A stretch of DNA of 64,000 nt from Clostridia bacterium (GTDB taxonomy: Bacteria > Bacillota > Clostridia > Lachnospirales > Lachnospiraceae), in contig CAJTFE010000006.1 of NCBI GenBank assembly GCA_910575725.1, forward strand, positions 114,507 through 178,506, read 5' to 3'. Each line of letters begins with the position of its first letter. Positions within the stretch are counted from its first letter, which is position 1. The position numbers and the translations under genes were made by a program. The notes under the pieces were generated by a model. That model saw only the letters and a program-made list of their open reading frames with translations. It did no database searches and was not told the DNA's origin. Below, one piece after another: positions 32,671-41,473 of the stretch.

Positions 32671-33348
32671 TTGGCATCTACCCAGGTAACTCCAACCCGA
32701 ATGGAGCTGACCAGGCAGAAGAAAAAGCTGGTTACGGCTACCCGGGGACACAAGCTTCTGAAGGATAAGCGAGACGAGCTGATGCGTCAGTTCCTTGACA
32801 TGGTACGTGAAAACATGGCTCTTCGTGAGAAAGTGGAGGCCGGCATCAAATCTGCCAACAAGAATTTTGTCATTGCCAAGGCGGGAATGTCGGAGGAGAT
32901 TCTGCGTGTTGCGCTGATGGCGCCCAAGCAGGAGGTATATCTGGAAACCTCTGCCAAGAACGTTATGAGCGTGGATATTCCGGTTTTTGAGTACAAGACC
33001 CGGACTGCGGACACGAATGATATTTATTCTTACGGTTTTGCCTTTACCTCCAGTGATCTGGATGACGCAGTAAAATCCTTGGCGGATATTCTGCCGGATA
33101 TGCTGCTGCTGGCAGAGCGTGAGAAGGCCTGTCAGCTGATGGCAAGCGAGATCGAGAAAACACGCCGCCGTGTAAACGCGCTGGAGCATGTGATTATTCC
33201 GCAGGCTCAGAGCAATATCAAGTATATTACCATGAAGCTGGATGAAAACGAGAGAGGATCTCAGATTCGCCTGATGAAGGTAAAGGATATGATGCTGGAG
33301 GAAGAGCATCATTACAAAGAGAAGCAGCAGCAAAGAGCACAGGCTTAA
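32671..33348 (+). CDS. ntpD: V-type ATPase central-shaft subunit D
   Basis: A 225-residue coiled-coil subunit that rotates inside the A3B3 head. The N-terminal signature TPTRMELTRQKKKLVTATRG and the C-terminal helix RRVNALEHVIIPQAQSNIKY are conserved. It starts at TTG, but a perfect GGAGGTGA site lies just upstream, so the start is secure. It is the last gene of the operon; E. hirae ntpH and ntpJ homologues are absent here. Confidence 0.95.
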   Translation: MASTQVTPTRMELTRQKKKLVTATRGHKLLKDKRDELMRQFLDMVRENMALREKVEAGIKSANKNFVIAKAGMSEEILRVALMAPKQEVYLETSAKNVMSVDIPVFEYKTRTADTNDIYSYGFAFTSSDLDDAVKSLADILPDMLLLAEREKACQLMASEIEKTRRRVNALEHVIIPQAQSNIKYITMKLDENERGSQIRLMKVKDMMLEEEHHYKEKQQQRAQA

Positions 33349-33358
33349 ATGGATGGAG

Positions 33359-33401
33359 ACAGGGTAAAATCAGACGATGGGCTGGCTTTACCCTGTTTTT
33401 T
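33359..33401 (+). terminator. Terminator of the V-ATPase operon
   Basis: ACAGGGTAAA (33359-33368) pairs with TTTACCCTGT (33387-33396), followed by a T-run. Confidence 0.85.
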
Positions 33402-33498
33402 AGTGTGCTGCTTGTCACTGAGCGGACGGTATGCTTCCGCTTTTTGCATATGTTTCCGGTAATGTAATTCTTGCGTTCGAAAAGTACTTGATTTTATC

Positions 33499-33615
33499 AT
33501 GAAGGATGTGGAATTGCTGCTGGAAGAATTTCGTGGGTTATATGAAGAACGGATTTTAATTCGTGTTCTTGAGACGATGGGACAGCAGATGCGGAAGTAT
33601 GCGTATTTGTTCTAA
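33499..33615 (+). pseudogene. Small frame, possible gene remnant
   Basis: A 38-codon frame, ATG 33499 to TAA 33613, with coding-like helical sequence (KDVELLLEEFRGLYEER, then VLETMGQQMRKYAYLF). There is no ribosome-binding site and the frame is open 12 codons upstream of the ATG. It is more likely the surviving end of a lost gene than a working small gene. The rest of 33402-33651 shows nothing I can name. Confidence 0.3.
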
Positions 33616-33651
33616 CACAGTGGGGATTGGCGTATAGGATTAAAAAATTTC

Positions 33652-33680
33652 TTGACAAATCCTTCTGCAAATGGTAATTT
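33652..33680 (+). promoter_or_regulatory. Promoter of the glucose PTS operon
   Basis: A perfect -35 (TTGACA, 33652-33657) and TAATTT (33675-33680) are 17 bp apart. Transcription would begin just before the RAT hairpin. Confidence 0.7.
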
Positions 33681-33692
33681 ATTCTCAGTGAT

Positions 33693-33725
33693 ATAGTATG
33701 TAACTGTTCGGCAGGCATTAACTAT
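33693..33725 (+). promoter_or_regulatory. RAT site (GlcT/LicT-type antiterminator target)
   Basis: The segment contains TAACTGTTCGGCAGGCAT within a hairpin closed by ATAGT and ACTAT, which matches the ribonucleic antiterminator layout, close to the Bacillus ptsG RAT. Its right arm overlaps the left arm of the following terminator, so the two folds exclude each other. The likely ligand protein is the PRD antiterminator at 36082. Confidence 0.75.
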
Positions 33726-33767
33726 GCATGAATATTTTGGATGTTTATGCACGTTAATGCTTTTTTT
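33715..33767 (+). terminator. Leader terminator controlled by the RAT
   Basis: GCATTAACTATGCA (33715-33728) pairs with TGCACGTTAATGC (33748-33760) and is followed by seven T. It lies in the untranslated leader of the PTS gene and shares 11 bases with the RAT, the classic antitermination design. Confidence 0.8.
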
Positions 33768-33823
33768 GTGTAAAAAATGGGGAAATGTGGGCATAGTAAG
33801 GAAGCAAGATGTGGATAAAACGT

Positions 33824-33897
33824 CCGGAACAACTGGAAAACAGCAATACTTCTCTATAAAGGGTACTGTTAGAAGTATTGCGGAATTGGAATGGAGG
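33824..33897 (+). repeat. Covarying hairpin leader element, copy a (ptsG)
   Basis: Left flank GGAACAACTGGAAAACA, then stem GCAATACTTCT (33843-33853) with AGAAGTATTGC (33871-33881), a perfect 11-bp stem around a 17-base loop, then the conserved right end CGGAATTGGAATGGAGG, which supplies the ribosome-binding site. It is a short version of the repeat family described at 56125-56351. Confidence 0.7.
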
Positions 33898-33905
33898 GTT
33901 TCAGT

Positions 33906-36059
33906 ATGAAAGACAAGATTTTTGGTGTACTGCAGCGAGTGGGACGTTCCTTTATGCTTCCAATCGCAATCCTGCCGGTGGCAGGTCTGCTCCTTGGTGT
34001 AGGCGGTTCCTTCACCAATGAAACAATGCTTGAGGCTTACGGCCTGATGGGGATTATGGGCCCCGGAACCTTTTTAAACGCAATTCTGAAGGTGATGAGT
34101 GCGGCCGGTGATATTGTATTCACCAATCTTCCCATTATCTTTGCCATGGGCGTTGCAATCGGCATGGCAAAGAAGGAAAAAGAAGTGGCTGCCCTGGCAG
34201 CGGCAATTGCATTTTTCATTATGCATGCATCCATCGGCGCCATGATTGGAAATAACGGCGGCGCAGAGGCCATGCTGGAAGGAGCAACTGCCTCGGTTGT
34301 GGGAATTACCTCCCTTCAGATGGGTGTGTTCGGCGGCATCATTGTAGGCCTTGGCGTTGCGGCTCTTCACAACCGCTTCTATAAGATTGAGCTGCCCCAG
34401 GTATTGTCCTTCTTCGGGGGCACCCGCTTTGTGCCGATTGTCAGCGGCCTCACCTATACCATTGTGGGCATTCTGATGTTTTACATCTGGCCGGTGATTC
34501 AGCAGGGAATTTACGCCGTAGGCGGCGTGGTGCTGGAATCCGGCTATGCAGGAACCTGGGTGTACGGCCTCATGGAGCGTGCACTGATTCCCTTCGGCCT
34601 CCATCATGTATTCTACCTTCCCTTCTGGCAGACGGCTCTTGGCGGAACCATGGAGGTTGCGGGCCGGATGGTTGAGGGCGCACAGAATATCTTTTTTGCA
34701 CAGCTTGCAGATCCAACGGTAGAGCATTTTGCCGTGTCAGCAACCCGGTTTATGACCGGCAAGTTTCCGCTGATGATCTTTGGCCTTCCGGGAGCAGCTC
34801 TTGCCATGTACAAGGTTGCAAAGCCGGAGAAAAAGGAAGCCGTTGCCGGTCTTCTTTTATCTGCGGCTCTGACCTCTATGCTGACCGGAATCACGGAGCC
34901 TCTGGAGTTTACATTCCTCTTTGTAGCGCCGCTTTTGTATGCCATCCACTGTGTTTTTGCGGGTCTGGCGTATATGCTGATGCATATATTCGGGGTGGGT
35001 GTCGGAATGACATTCTCCGGAGGACTTATTGATATGTTCCTGTTCGGCATTCTTCAGGGAAATGCAAAGACAAGCTGGATTTGGATTGTTGTAGTAGGTG
35101 TGGGCTACTTTGTCGTATACTATTTCCTGTTCTCCTTCCTTATCCGGAAAATGGATCTAAAGACTCCTGGACGCGACGACAATGAGGAAGTGAAGCTGTA
35201 CCGCAGAAGTGATGTAGACGCCAGGAAAAAGGGAGGACAGGGCTCCCAGGATGGCGGCCCTTCCGAGGAAGACGCCATGTCTGCAGCGATTTGCCGGGGA
35301 CTTGGAGGTAAGAAAAATATTTCCGATGTGGACTGCTGTGCCACAAGACTCCGCTGCACGGTACACAAGTCTGAGCTGGTGGACGACGGCCTGCTGAAAT
35401 CTACAGGAGCTTCCGGTGTGGTTCATAAGGGCAACGGCGTACAGGTGATTTACGGTCCCCGGGTAACGGTGATTAAATCCAACCTGGAGGACTATCTGGA
35501 ATATGCGCCGGATGAAGAATACATTCCGTCACAGGCGGCGGAAAATGAGCAGGCAGCAAAAAATGAGACGGAAAGGGCAGAGGGCAGAGTGGTAGAGAGC
35601 ATAACCATCTACAGCCCGGTTACAGGTATGGCAGCCGACATTTCCGAGACGCCGGACGAGGCATTTGCCGGACGGATGATGGGAGACGGCGCTATGGTAA
35701 TTCCGGAAGAACCTGCCGTATGTGCGCCGGAGGACGGAGAGGTCTGCTTTGTGTTTGAGACAAAGCACGCCATCGGTTTCCAGACCGCATCGGGAATTGC
35801 TATGCTGCTGCATATGGGAATTGACACAGTCAATTTGAACGGCGAGGGCTTTGAGGTTCTAGTAAAGGACGGAGATCAGGTGAAAAAGGGCGATGTGCTT
35901 ATGAAGCTTGATCTGGAATATCTGAAGAGCCATGCGCCTTCGCTGGCATCTCCGGTGCTGTGCACAGAGCTTGGAGAGAACCAGAAGATCCGTCTGCTTG
36001 CAGCAGGAAAGGTAAAAGCAGGAGATGCTTTATATGCCGTGGATACCTATGAGGGATAG
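33906..36059 (+). CDS. ptsG: Glucose-type PTS transporter, fused IICBA
   Basis: A 717-residue phosphotransferase permease that imports and phosphorylates a hexose, probably glucose. Domain order: IIC (about 1-430, with the opening RVGRSFMLPIAILPVAGLLL), IIB (about 455-550, phosphorylated Cys478 in CATRLR) and IIA (about 575-717, His636 in LLHMGIDTVNL). Glucosamine or N-acetylglucosamine are alternative substrates. The ATG at 33906 is set by GGAGGG; the ATG at 33891 lies before that site. The leader carries a promoter, RAT, terminator and a covarying hairpin element. Confidence 0.92.
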   Translation: MKDKIFGVLQRVGRSFMLPIAILPVAGLLLGVGGSFTNETMLEAYGLMGIMGPGTFLNAILKVMSAAGDIVFTNLPIIFAMGVAIGMAKKEKEVAALAAAIAFFIMHASIGAMIGNNGGAEAMLEGATASVVGITSLQMGVFGGIIVGLGVAALHNRFYKIELPQVLSFFGGTRFVPIVSGLTYTIVGILMFYIWPVIQQGIYAVGGVVLESGYAGTWVYGLMERALIPFGLHHVFYLPFWQTALGGTMEVAGRMVEGAQNIFFAQLADPTVEHFAVSATRFMTGKFPLMIFGLPGAALAMYKVAKPEKKEAVAGLLLSAALTSMLTGITEPLEFTFLFVAPLLYAIHCVFAGLAYMLMHIFGVGVGMTFSGGLIDMFLFGILQGNAKTSWIWIVVVGVGYFVVYYFLFSFLIRKMDLKTPGRDDNEEVKLYRRSDVDARKKGGQGSQDGGPSEEDAMSAAICRGLGGKKNISDVDCCATRLRCTVHKSELVDDGLLKSTGASGVVHKGNGVQVIYGPRVTVIKSNLEDYLEYAPDEEYIPSQAAENEQAAKNETERAEGRVVESITIYSPVTGMAADISETPDEAFAGRMMGDGAMVIPEEPAVCAPEDGEVCFVFETKHAIGFQTASGIAMLLHMGIDTVNLNGEGFEVLVKDGDQVKKGDVLMKLDLEYLKSHAPSLASPVLCTELGENQKIRLLAAGKVKAGDALYAVDTYEG

Positions 36060-36081
36060 ATAAAAGCTTGGGGGAAAAAGG

Positions 36082-36912
36082 ATGTTCAGAGTAAAAAAGG
36101 CGCTGAATCACAACACAATTATTGCGATCAACATGGCAGATAACCGGGAATACCTTCTTATTGGGAAGGGCATTGGCTTTGGAAAAAAGGTCAGTGAGCG
36201 TATGGAAACGCCTAAGGGGTGTACCATGTATTCTCTGCGTGAGCATACAGAGCGCGGAACTGCTATGGAGCTTGTGAAGGATATGGATCCGGTGTTTTTG
36301 GAGATTGCCGAGCAGGTATTGAAGGAAAGCGAGCGGATCTTTGGGCGCATTGACTGGAGCATCCTTTTTCCCATGGCGGATCATATTGCCTTTGCGGTAC
36401 GCCGGATTCAGAACAATGAACAGATCAGTAATCCTCTCACCAGCGATATACGGGCGCTGTTTCACATGGAATACAAGACGGCGGAATGTATTAGGCCGAT
36501 TCTTAGGGAACGGCTGGACGTGGAGATAGACGAACATGAAGTGGGGTATATTGCTTTACATATCCACTCAGCCATTGAGGAAGAAAACGTGGCTCTCTCC
36601 ATGCAGATTGCCCAGACAGTCCGGGAGTGTATCCAGATGGTGGAGGAGGCTACAGGGCAGACCATAGACGTTATGTCCCTCTCCTATAACCGGCTGATGA
36701 ATCATGTGCGTTACATGGCAGCCCGGGCGGTGAAGGGGGAAAAGCTGAAGCTGAACATGAATGACTATATGTCCACAAAATTCCCCGAAGCCTATGAACT
36801 GGCAGCCCAGGTGTGTAAGCATCTGGAGACATATCTGCGCAAGCCTTTAGATGAGTCGGAGATTGGTTATCTGGCTATGCACATTGAGCGTGTGGCGGCC
36901 CAGGAGGAGTAA
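36082..36912 (+). CDS. PRD-containing transcription antiterminator (GlcT/LicT type)
   Basis: A 276-residue BglG-family antiterminator. The N-terminal RNA-binding (CAT) domain is visible (VKKALNHNTIIAINMADNRE, then LIGKGIGFGKKVSE), followed by two PTS-regulation domains with conserved His residues (MADHIAFAVRR and HEVGYIALHIHSA; NRLMNHVRYMAARAV and ESEIGYLAMHIERV). It should bind the RAT at 33693 when sugar is present and its PRDs are not inhibited by the PTS. It lies 22 bp after ptsG and so is under its own control. Confidence 0.9.
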   Translation: MFRVKKALNHNTIIAINMADNREYLLIGKGIGFGKKVSERMETPKGCTMYSLREHTERGTAMELVKDMDPVFLEIAEQVLKESERIFGRIDWSILFPMADHIAFAVRRIQNNEQISNPLTSDIRALFHMEYKTAECIRPILRERLDVEIDEHEVGYIALHIHSAIEEENVALSMQIAQTVRECIQMVEEATGQTIDVMSLSYNRLMNHVRYMAARAVKGEKLKLNMNDYMSTKFPEAYELAAQVCKHLETYLRKPLDESEIGYLAMHIERVAAQEE

Positions 36913-36982
36913 GAGCCCATTCTATTGTGGAGCAGACACGGGAAAAGGGATTTTGCATATACTATTCAAAAAGGATTTTTTT

Positions 36983-37408
36983 ATGAACCCATATTATGAG
37001 CAATACGTACCGGGACAAAACCCCAGCCCCTTTTACGAAGCGTATAAGCGATACCCGTTTTGCCCTTTTAGCCCATGGGAAGATGAAAAAGCGCGAGATC
37101 AAAGAAAATTTAGGGAACTCTATCCAAGCCTTGCAAGACAAATTCAACCGCTGGTAGAGGAAGAGTGCGATCAGATGGAGTACGACGGAAGTTTTATGTT
37201 CGATGAATATCCGGATCAGCTCCAGATCCGCCGGATCAGCCGCCGGGTTTATGACAGGCTGAATAAAAAGGAATACCAGGACGATCTGATGATGCAGGAG
37301 ACAAACGGGCGGAACTGGATGGAGGATTTCGTCACAATGATGCTTCTCAATGAGATGTATCAGCGCCGGTGCCGCCGCAGGGATCGCCGGTGTAGCTGGA
37401 GGTATTGA
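36983..37408 (+). CDS. Uncharacterised small protein
   Basis: A 141-residue protein of unknown function. The N-terminus is rich in Tyr, Pro and Phe (MNPYYEQYVPGQNPSPFYEA) and the C-terminus ends in a run of Arg and Cys (RRCRRRDRRCSWRY). The frame is open from 36851, but the ATG at 36983 with AAAAAGGA upstream begins the composition typical of the protein. No signal peptide or membrane helix is seen. A spore-coat-like role would fit the composition but is only a guess. A strong terminator follows. Confidence 0.65.
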   Translation: MNPYYEQYVPGQNPSPFYEAYKRYPFCPFSPWEDEKARDQRKFRELYPSLARQIQPLVEEECDQMEYDGSFMFDEYPDQLQIRRISRRVYDRLNKKEYQDDLMMQETNGRNWMEDFVTMMLLNEMYQRRCRRRDRRCSWRY

Positions 37409-37415
37409 AAACAGG

Positions 37416-37465
37416 AGGGACTGCCGGGAAAAATGGCTGATGCCGCATTTCCCGGCAGTCCCTTT
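37416..37465 (+). terminator. Terminator after the small protein gene
   Basis: AGGGACTGCCGGGAAA (37416-37431) pairs perfectly with TTTCCCGGCAGTCCCT (37448-37463), a 16-bp stem. Confidence 0.8.
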
Positions 37466-37624
37466 GACGTATCCTTTTATCATCCTTTTGCAAGCCCGTA
37501 TTTCGGGGCCGGAATACTGGTAATTTGGAAAAGTTTGTGATATAGTAAACGGGAAGCTGCCGAATGGAAGTAAAAGGCGGCAGCAGGAATGAAATACAGA
37601 CCTTTAGAAGAATAAGGATAATAG

Positions 37625-38878
37625 ATGGAAGAATTAAAAAGCTTATTAGAGAAATATCTGAATAGAGAACTGCTTCATATGGTAATAAGCGGAGCAAAAG
37701 GCCCGGCGGAGCTCACAAAGGTTCGTATCCGTCCCGTGCTTTTAAAGGAGGAGCTTAGGTTCCAGGCGGAGATTTTCCGGGGAACAAAGGCTTTCCACGA
37801 GAATCTTAAAAAAGAAGAGGCTGCGGCGCGGATCTCACAATGGATGCAGGATTCTTTCCGCCAGCTTCAGCTGGCCGGCACCTTTGGCACGGCAAGCGTC
37901 CTGGTGAGCAAAAAGGGAAAGGTAACAATCAAAGAGAAGACTCAGAACACAGGTGTAAAAGCCGGGGAGCTTGCGCATAATAAAAAGAAGCATTATCTTC
38001 TGGAGGAAGGCCGCCCCATTGATTTTCTGGTGGATTTGGGGGTTATGACCCAGGAGGGAAAGGTTGTTCATGCCCGTTATGACAAGTTCCGGCAGATCAA
38101 CCGGTTTCTGGAGTTTATAGAGGACGTGCTTCCGGCGCTGCCGCGGGATCGGGAAATTGCAATCCTGGATTTCGGCTGCGGCAAGTCCTATCTTACTTTT
38201 GCCATGTACTATTATTTAAAGATATGCCGGGGCCTGGATATCCGTATCACAGGCCTGGATCTCAAGGAGGATGTTATCCTGCACTGCAGTGAGCTGGCAG
38301 AAAAATACGGCTATGAAAAGCTGAACTTTTTAAAGGGAGATATTGCAGGCTACGAGGGTGAAAAGCAGGTGGATATGGTTGTGACGCTTCACGCCTGCGA
38401 TACAGCCACGGATTATGCCCTTTATAAGGCCGTCAATTGGAACGCAAGGGTGATATTGTCTGTTCCCTGCTGTCAGCATGAGCTGAACAGGCAGATATAC
38501 AGTGAGCAGCTTGCCCCAGTGCTCAAGCACGGGCTTTTAAAGGAGCGGATAGCAGCACTTGTGACGGACGGCCTGCGCGCGGAGCTTCTTGAGCAGCAGG
38601 GATATGCGGTACAGGTTCTGGAATTCATTGATATGGAGCATACGCCGAAGAATATTCTGATTCGGGCGGTGAAGCGGTCCGGGGAAAATCAGGAGCATGG
38701 CAAGGCTTATGAGGCATGTACGCAGGCTCTGCACGTTCATCCGACCCTGGAACGCCTGCTGAAAAAACAGCCTGCAGGCAAGGTGAATTTGCCCGAAAGG
38801 CAAAGAGAAGGTGCCCTGGGGCATATCCCTTTATGTCCGGAAGACGCGGACAGATCAAGGAAAGGAGCAGCCGGATGA
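37625..38878 (+). CDS. Class I SAM-dependent methyltransferase (Methyltransf_32 type)
   Basis: A 417-residue methyltransferase. The SAM motif is AILDFGCGKSYLTFAMYYYL and the distinctive later motif is VVTLHACDTATDYAL, both typical of the Methyltransf_32 family, whose relatives include eukaryotic METTL25/RRNAD1. The first 150 residues are a family-specific N-terminal domain. The substrate is unknown; RNA is plausible. The last 45 residues beyond VHPTLERLL have odd composition and may be a read-on tail. The stop codon overlaps the next ATG (ATGA). Confidence 0.85.
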   Translation: MEELKSLLEKYLNRELLHMVISGAKGPAELTKVRIRPVLLKEELRFQAEIFRGTKAFHENLKKEEAAARISQWMQDSFRQLQLAGTFGTASVLVSKKGKVTIKEKTQNTGVKAGELAHNKKKHYLLEEGRPIDFLVDLGVMTQEGKVVHARYDKFRQINRFLEFIEDVLPALPRDREIAILDFGCGKSYLTFAMYYYLKICRGLDIRITGLDLKEDVILHCSELAEKYGYEKLNFLKGDIAGYEGEKQVDMVVTLHACDTATDYALYKAVNWNARVILSVPCCQHELNRQIYSEQLAPVLKHGLLKERIAALVTDGLRAELLEQQGYAVQVLEFIDMEHTPKNILIRAVKRSGENQEHGKAYEACTQALHVHPTLERLLKKQPAGKVNLPERQREGALGHIPLCPEDADRSRKGAAG

Positions 38879-41412
38879 AAAAGCTGATATTGAAAATTAT
38901 ATCCGTTCTGGCAGCTTTCTTTCTGGGAATCGTCTTTATGAGCTACATGCAGTCTGCAGGAAACCGGGATCTGACAGATTCCATGGCTTCGGCTACACTG
39001 CCCCTGGTTTATCTGGAACAGGGCGGCCGGCAGCTGAACCTGATGCATGGATACACCCAGCCAATGAACGGCAGCCTTTTGAGAGAGGCGGTGCTTCCCC
39101 TTCCGGAGGATCGGGAGATAGAGCTTCTGGTACAATGTCCCAATACAGAGGCAGAGCAGCTTTTTTATGAAGTCCGCAGTCTTGACACAAAGCGTCTGGT
39201 AGAAGATGCGCAGATTATGGATTACACCCGGGAGGACGATTTTATCCGGGCCAGATTCCAGCTAAAGGATCTTCTTGACGAGGGACAAGAGTATCTGCTG
39301 GTGATAAGGCTTGAGCTGGAACGGGGGCAGGAAGCTTTCTACTATACACGTCTGATAAATCTGCCCGAACATCATCTGGAAGAATGCATGGATTTTGTTA
39401 CGCTGATTCATGAAGCCCTTTTTGATAAGGAAAATACAGTCAATATCACCTCTTATCTCGAACCGGATACTTCGGCAGACAACGGGACATTGGCTTACGT
39501 GAATATTCACTCCCGTTATAAGCAGCTTATCTGGGATGAGATGGAGGTACGGCTTTCCAGTCCGGTGCGGACGTATCTCATCGACCTGGAAGGGTCAATT
39601 GCGGCTGTGCGTCTGGAATATGAAGTAAACCATCTGAATGAAAAGGGAAAAACCGAGCGCTATCAGGTTCAGGAGGCGTACCGGGTCCGCTATACGGAGC
39701 AGCGGATGTATCTGCTGAACTATGAACGGACTGCCGAACGGATTTTTGATCCGGAGCTGGAAGTGTTTACTGAGAACTCCATTGAACTTGGAATACTGAA
39801 TACAGAGGTGGAATACCGCAAAAATGAGGAGGAGAATATCATTGCCTTTGTCCAGAACGGAGATCTGTGGTGTTACGATGTGGCGCAGAATAAGCTTTCT
39901 TATGTATTTGGATTCCGGGATGGGGATGACTTAAGGTGCAGCTATGAGGAGCATGAGATTAAGATCATAGATGTGGACGAGTCGGGCAGCATGAATTTTC
40001 TTGTATACGGTTATATGAACCGGGGACGGCACGAGGGAAGGACGGGAATCTCCGTTTATACCTACAACGCCCTGACGAATTCCGTGGAGGAACGGATCTT
40101 TATCGAGAGCAGCAAGCCCTTCGGGATTCTGAAATCAGAGGTTGGAAAGCTGGCTTATGTAAATAAACAAGAGATTCTTTATCTGTATCTGCAGAACAGT
40201 ATCTGGCGCATTGATCTGAAAACCAGGAGCTTCGAGGAGGTTGTGACAGGAATCGCAGAGGAATGCTGCATGATGTCCGAGGACGGCCGTCTGGCCGCAT
40301 GGCAGAGAGAGAATTCCCTCAATGAGTCGGAGGCCGTGGAGCTTCTGAACCTGGAGACAAACCGCAGGCGGACGGTTCAGGCGGAAGAGGGATTTTATAT
40401 CCGGGCGCTTGGATTTATGGGAACGGATTTTATCTATGGGGAGGCAAGAAAGGAAGACGTTGCCAAAAGCATTACCGGCAGCTTTGTGTTCCCCATGGGC
40501 TATGTAGCCATTCAGGATGAAAACGGCGTTAAAATCCGGGAGTTTTCCTATGAGCAGCAGGGAAAATATGCGGTTGATATTTCCATAGAGAACAACCGGA
40601 CGATTCTGGACTGTGTGGCAAAGGATGAGGCTCAGGGATATACGGAAGCGCTGCCGGAGCTTATCACAAAAAATACGGCGGAGGTTGTGGAAAAGATAGC
40701 CTTGAATACAAAAAATTCCGGAGTCAAGAAGCGGGAATTTTACTTTGAGCTGACAGAGAGCCGCAAAGAGACGCAGATGAAGCGTTTAATGCCAAGGCTG
40801 GTTCTCTTTGAGGGAAGCCGGAGCCTGCAGCTTGAGAAAACGGAAGAGGATCTGCGCTATTTCGTCTATGCTTATACCGGAAGGCTTGCGGGGGCATATG
40901 GCTCTGCCAACGAGGCGGTTATAACAGCCTATGAGCAGATGGGCGTGGTTGTGGACAGCAGCCAGAGCTGTATCTGGAGACGGGGCGGAAGAAAGACCCG
41001 GACAGAGCTCACGGGACTGGAAAACCTGCAGCAAAGGCCGGAAGAGACAAGTATGCAGGCGGCCATAGAGATTCTCTTAAGCGGAGAGAATAATTATGCG
41101 GATACGACTGCTTCGCTGGAAGCAGGGAGGACGCCTTATGAGATTCTCTCGGAGAATCTGGACGGAAGAGTGCTGGATTTGTCAGGCTGTTCCGTGAATA
41201 TGATATTGTACTATGTAAGCCAGGGATATCCGGTGCTGGCCATAGAGGGCCGGGACACGGCAGAGCTGATTACAGGCTACGATCCCCAGAACGTCATTTT
41301 GACGAATCCCATTACGGGGGAGGCATACCGGAAGGGAATGAATGACAGTACGCAGATGTTTGAGGAGCTGGGCAATCTGTTTGTAGTCTGCCTGCCGCCG
41401 GAGAATCTGTGA
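38875..41412 (+). CDS. Membrane-anchored beta-propeller protein with C39-like end
   Basis: An 845-residue protein with one N-terminal membrane helix (ILKIISVLAAFFLGIVFMSY) and a large extracytoplasmic part. Residues about 300-620 look like a beta-propeller, with repeated strand pairs such as GDLWCYDVAQNKLSYVF and SIWRIDLKTRSFEEVV. The last 130 residues resemble a C39-like peptidase fold (VLDLSGCSVNMILYYVSQGYP in two parts, then LITGYDPQNVILTNP). The His that normally precedes the GYD motif is replaced (AELITGYD), so it is probably inactive and may bind peptides. The start codon overlaps the methyltransferase stop and has AAAGGAG. Confidence 0.7.
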   Translation: MKKLILKIISVLAAFFLGIVFMSYMQSAGNRDLTDSMASATLPLVYLEQGGRQLNLMHGYTQPMNGSLLREAVLPLPEDREIELLVQCPNTEAEQLFYEVRSLDTKRLVEDAQIMDYTREDDFIRARFQLKDLLDEGQEYLLVIRLELERGQEAFYYTRLINLPEHHLEECMDFVTLIHEALFDKENTVNITSYLEPDTSADNGTLAYVNIHSRYKQLIWDEMEVRLSSPVRTYLIDLEGSIAAVRLEYEVNHLNEKGKTERYQVQEAYRVRYTEQRMYLLNYERTAERIFDPELEVFTENSIELGILNTEVEYRKNEEENIIAFVQNGDLWCYDVAQNKLSYVFGFRDGDDLRCSYEEHEIKIIDVDESGSMNFLVYGYMNRGRHEGRTGISVYTYNALTNSVEERIFIESSKPFGILKSEVGKLAYVNKQEILYLYLQNSIWRIDLKTRSFEEVVTGIAEECCMMSEDGRLAAWQRENSLNESEAVELLNLETNRRRTVQAEEGFYIRALGFMGTDFIYGEARKEDVAKSITGSFVFPMGYVAIQDENGVKIREFSYEQQGKYAVDISIENNRTILDCVAKDEAQGYTEALPELITKNTAEVVEKIALNTKNSGVKKREFYFELTESRKETQMKRLMPRLVLFEGSRSLQLEKTEEDLRYFVYAYTGRLAGAYGSANEAVITAYEQMGVVVDSSQSCIWRRGGRKTRTELTGLENLQQRPEETSMQAAIEILLSGENNYADTTASLEAGRTPYEILSENLDGRVLDLSGCSVNMILYYVSQGYPVLAIEGRDTAELITGYDPQNVILTNPITGEAYRKGMNDSTQMFEELGNLFVVCLPPENL

Positions 41413-41473
41413 TAATATGGTTACTGGGCACGGAGTGAACAGTAACATAATATGAAAAAAGGAGAATAAAATT

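Noticed and set aside
31260..32753. A 497-codon open frame on the minus strand
   Set aside because: It lies antisense to ntpB and the start of ntpD, whose proteins are fully recognisable. Its translation has no family motif and its openness follows from the strong codon bias of ntpB.
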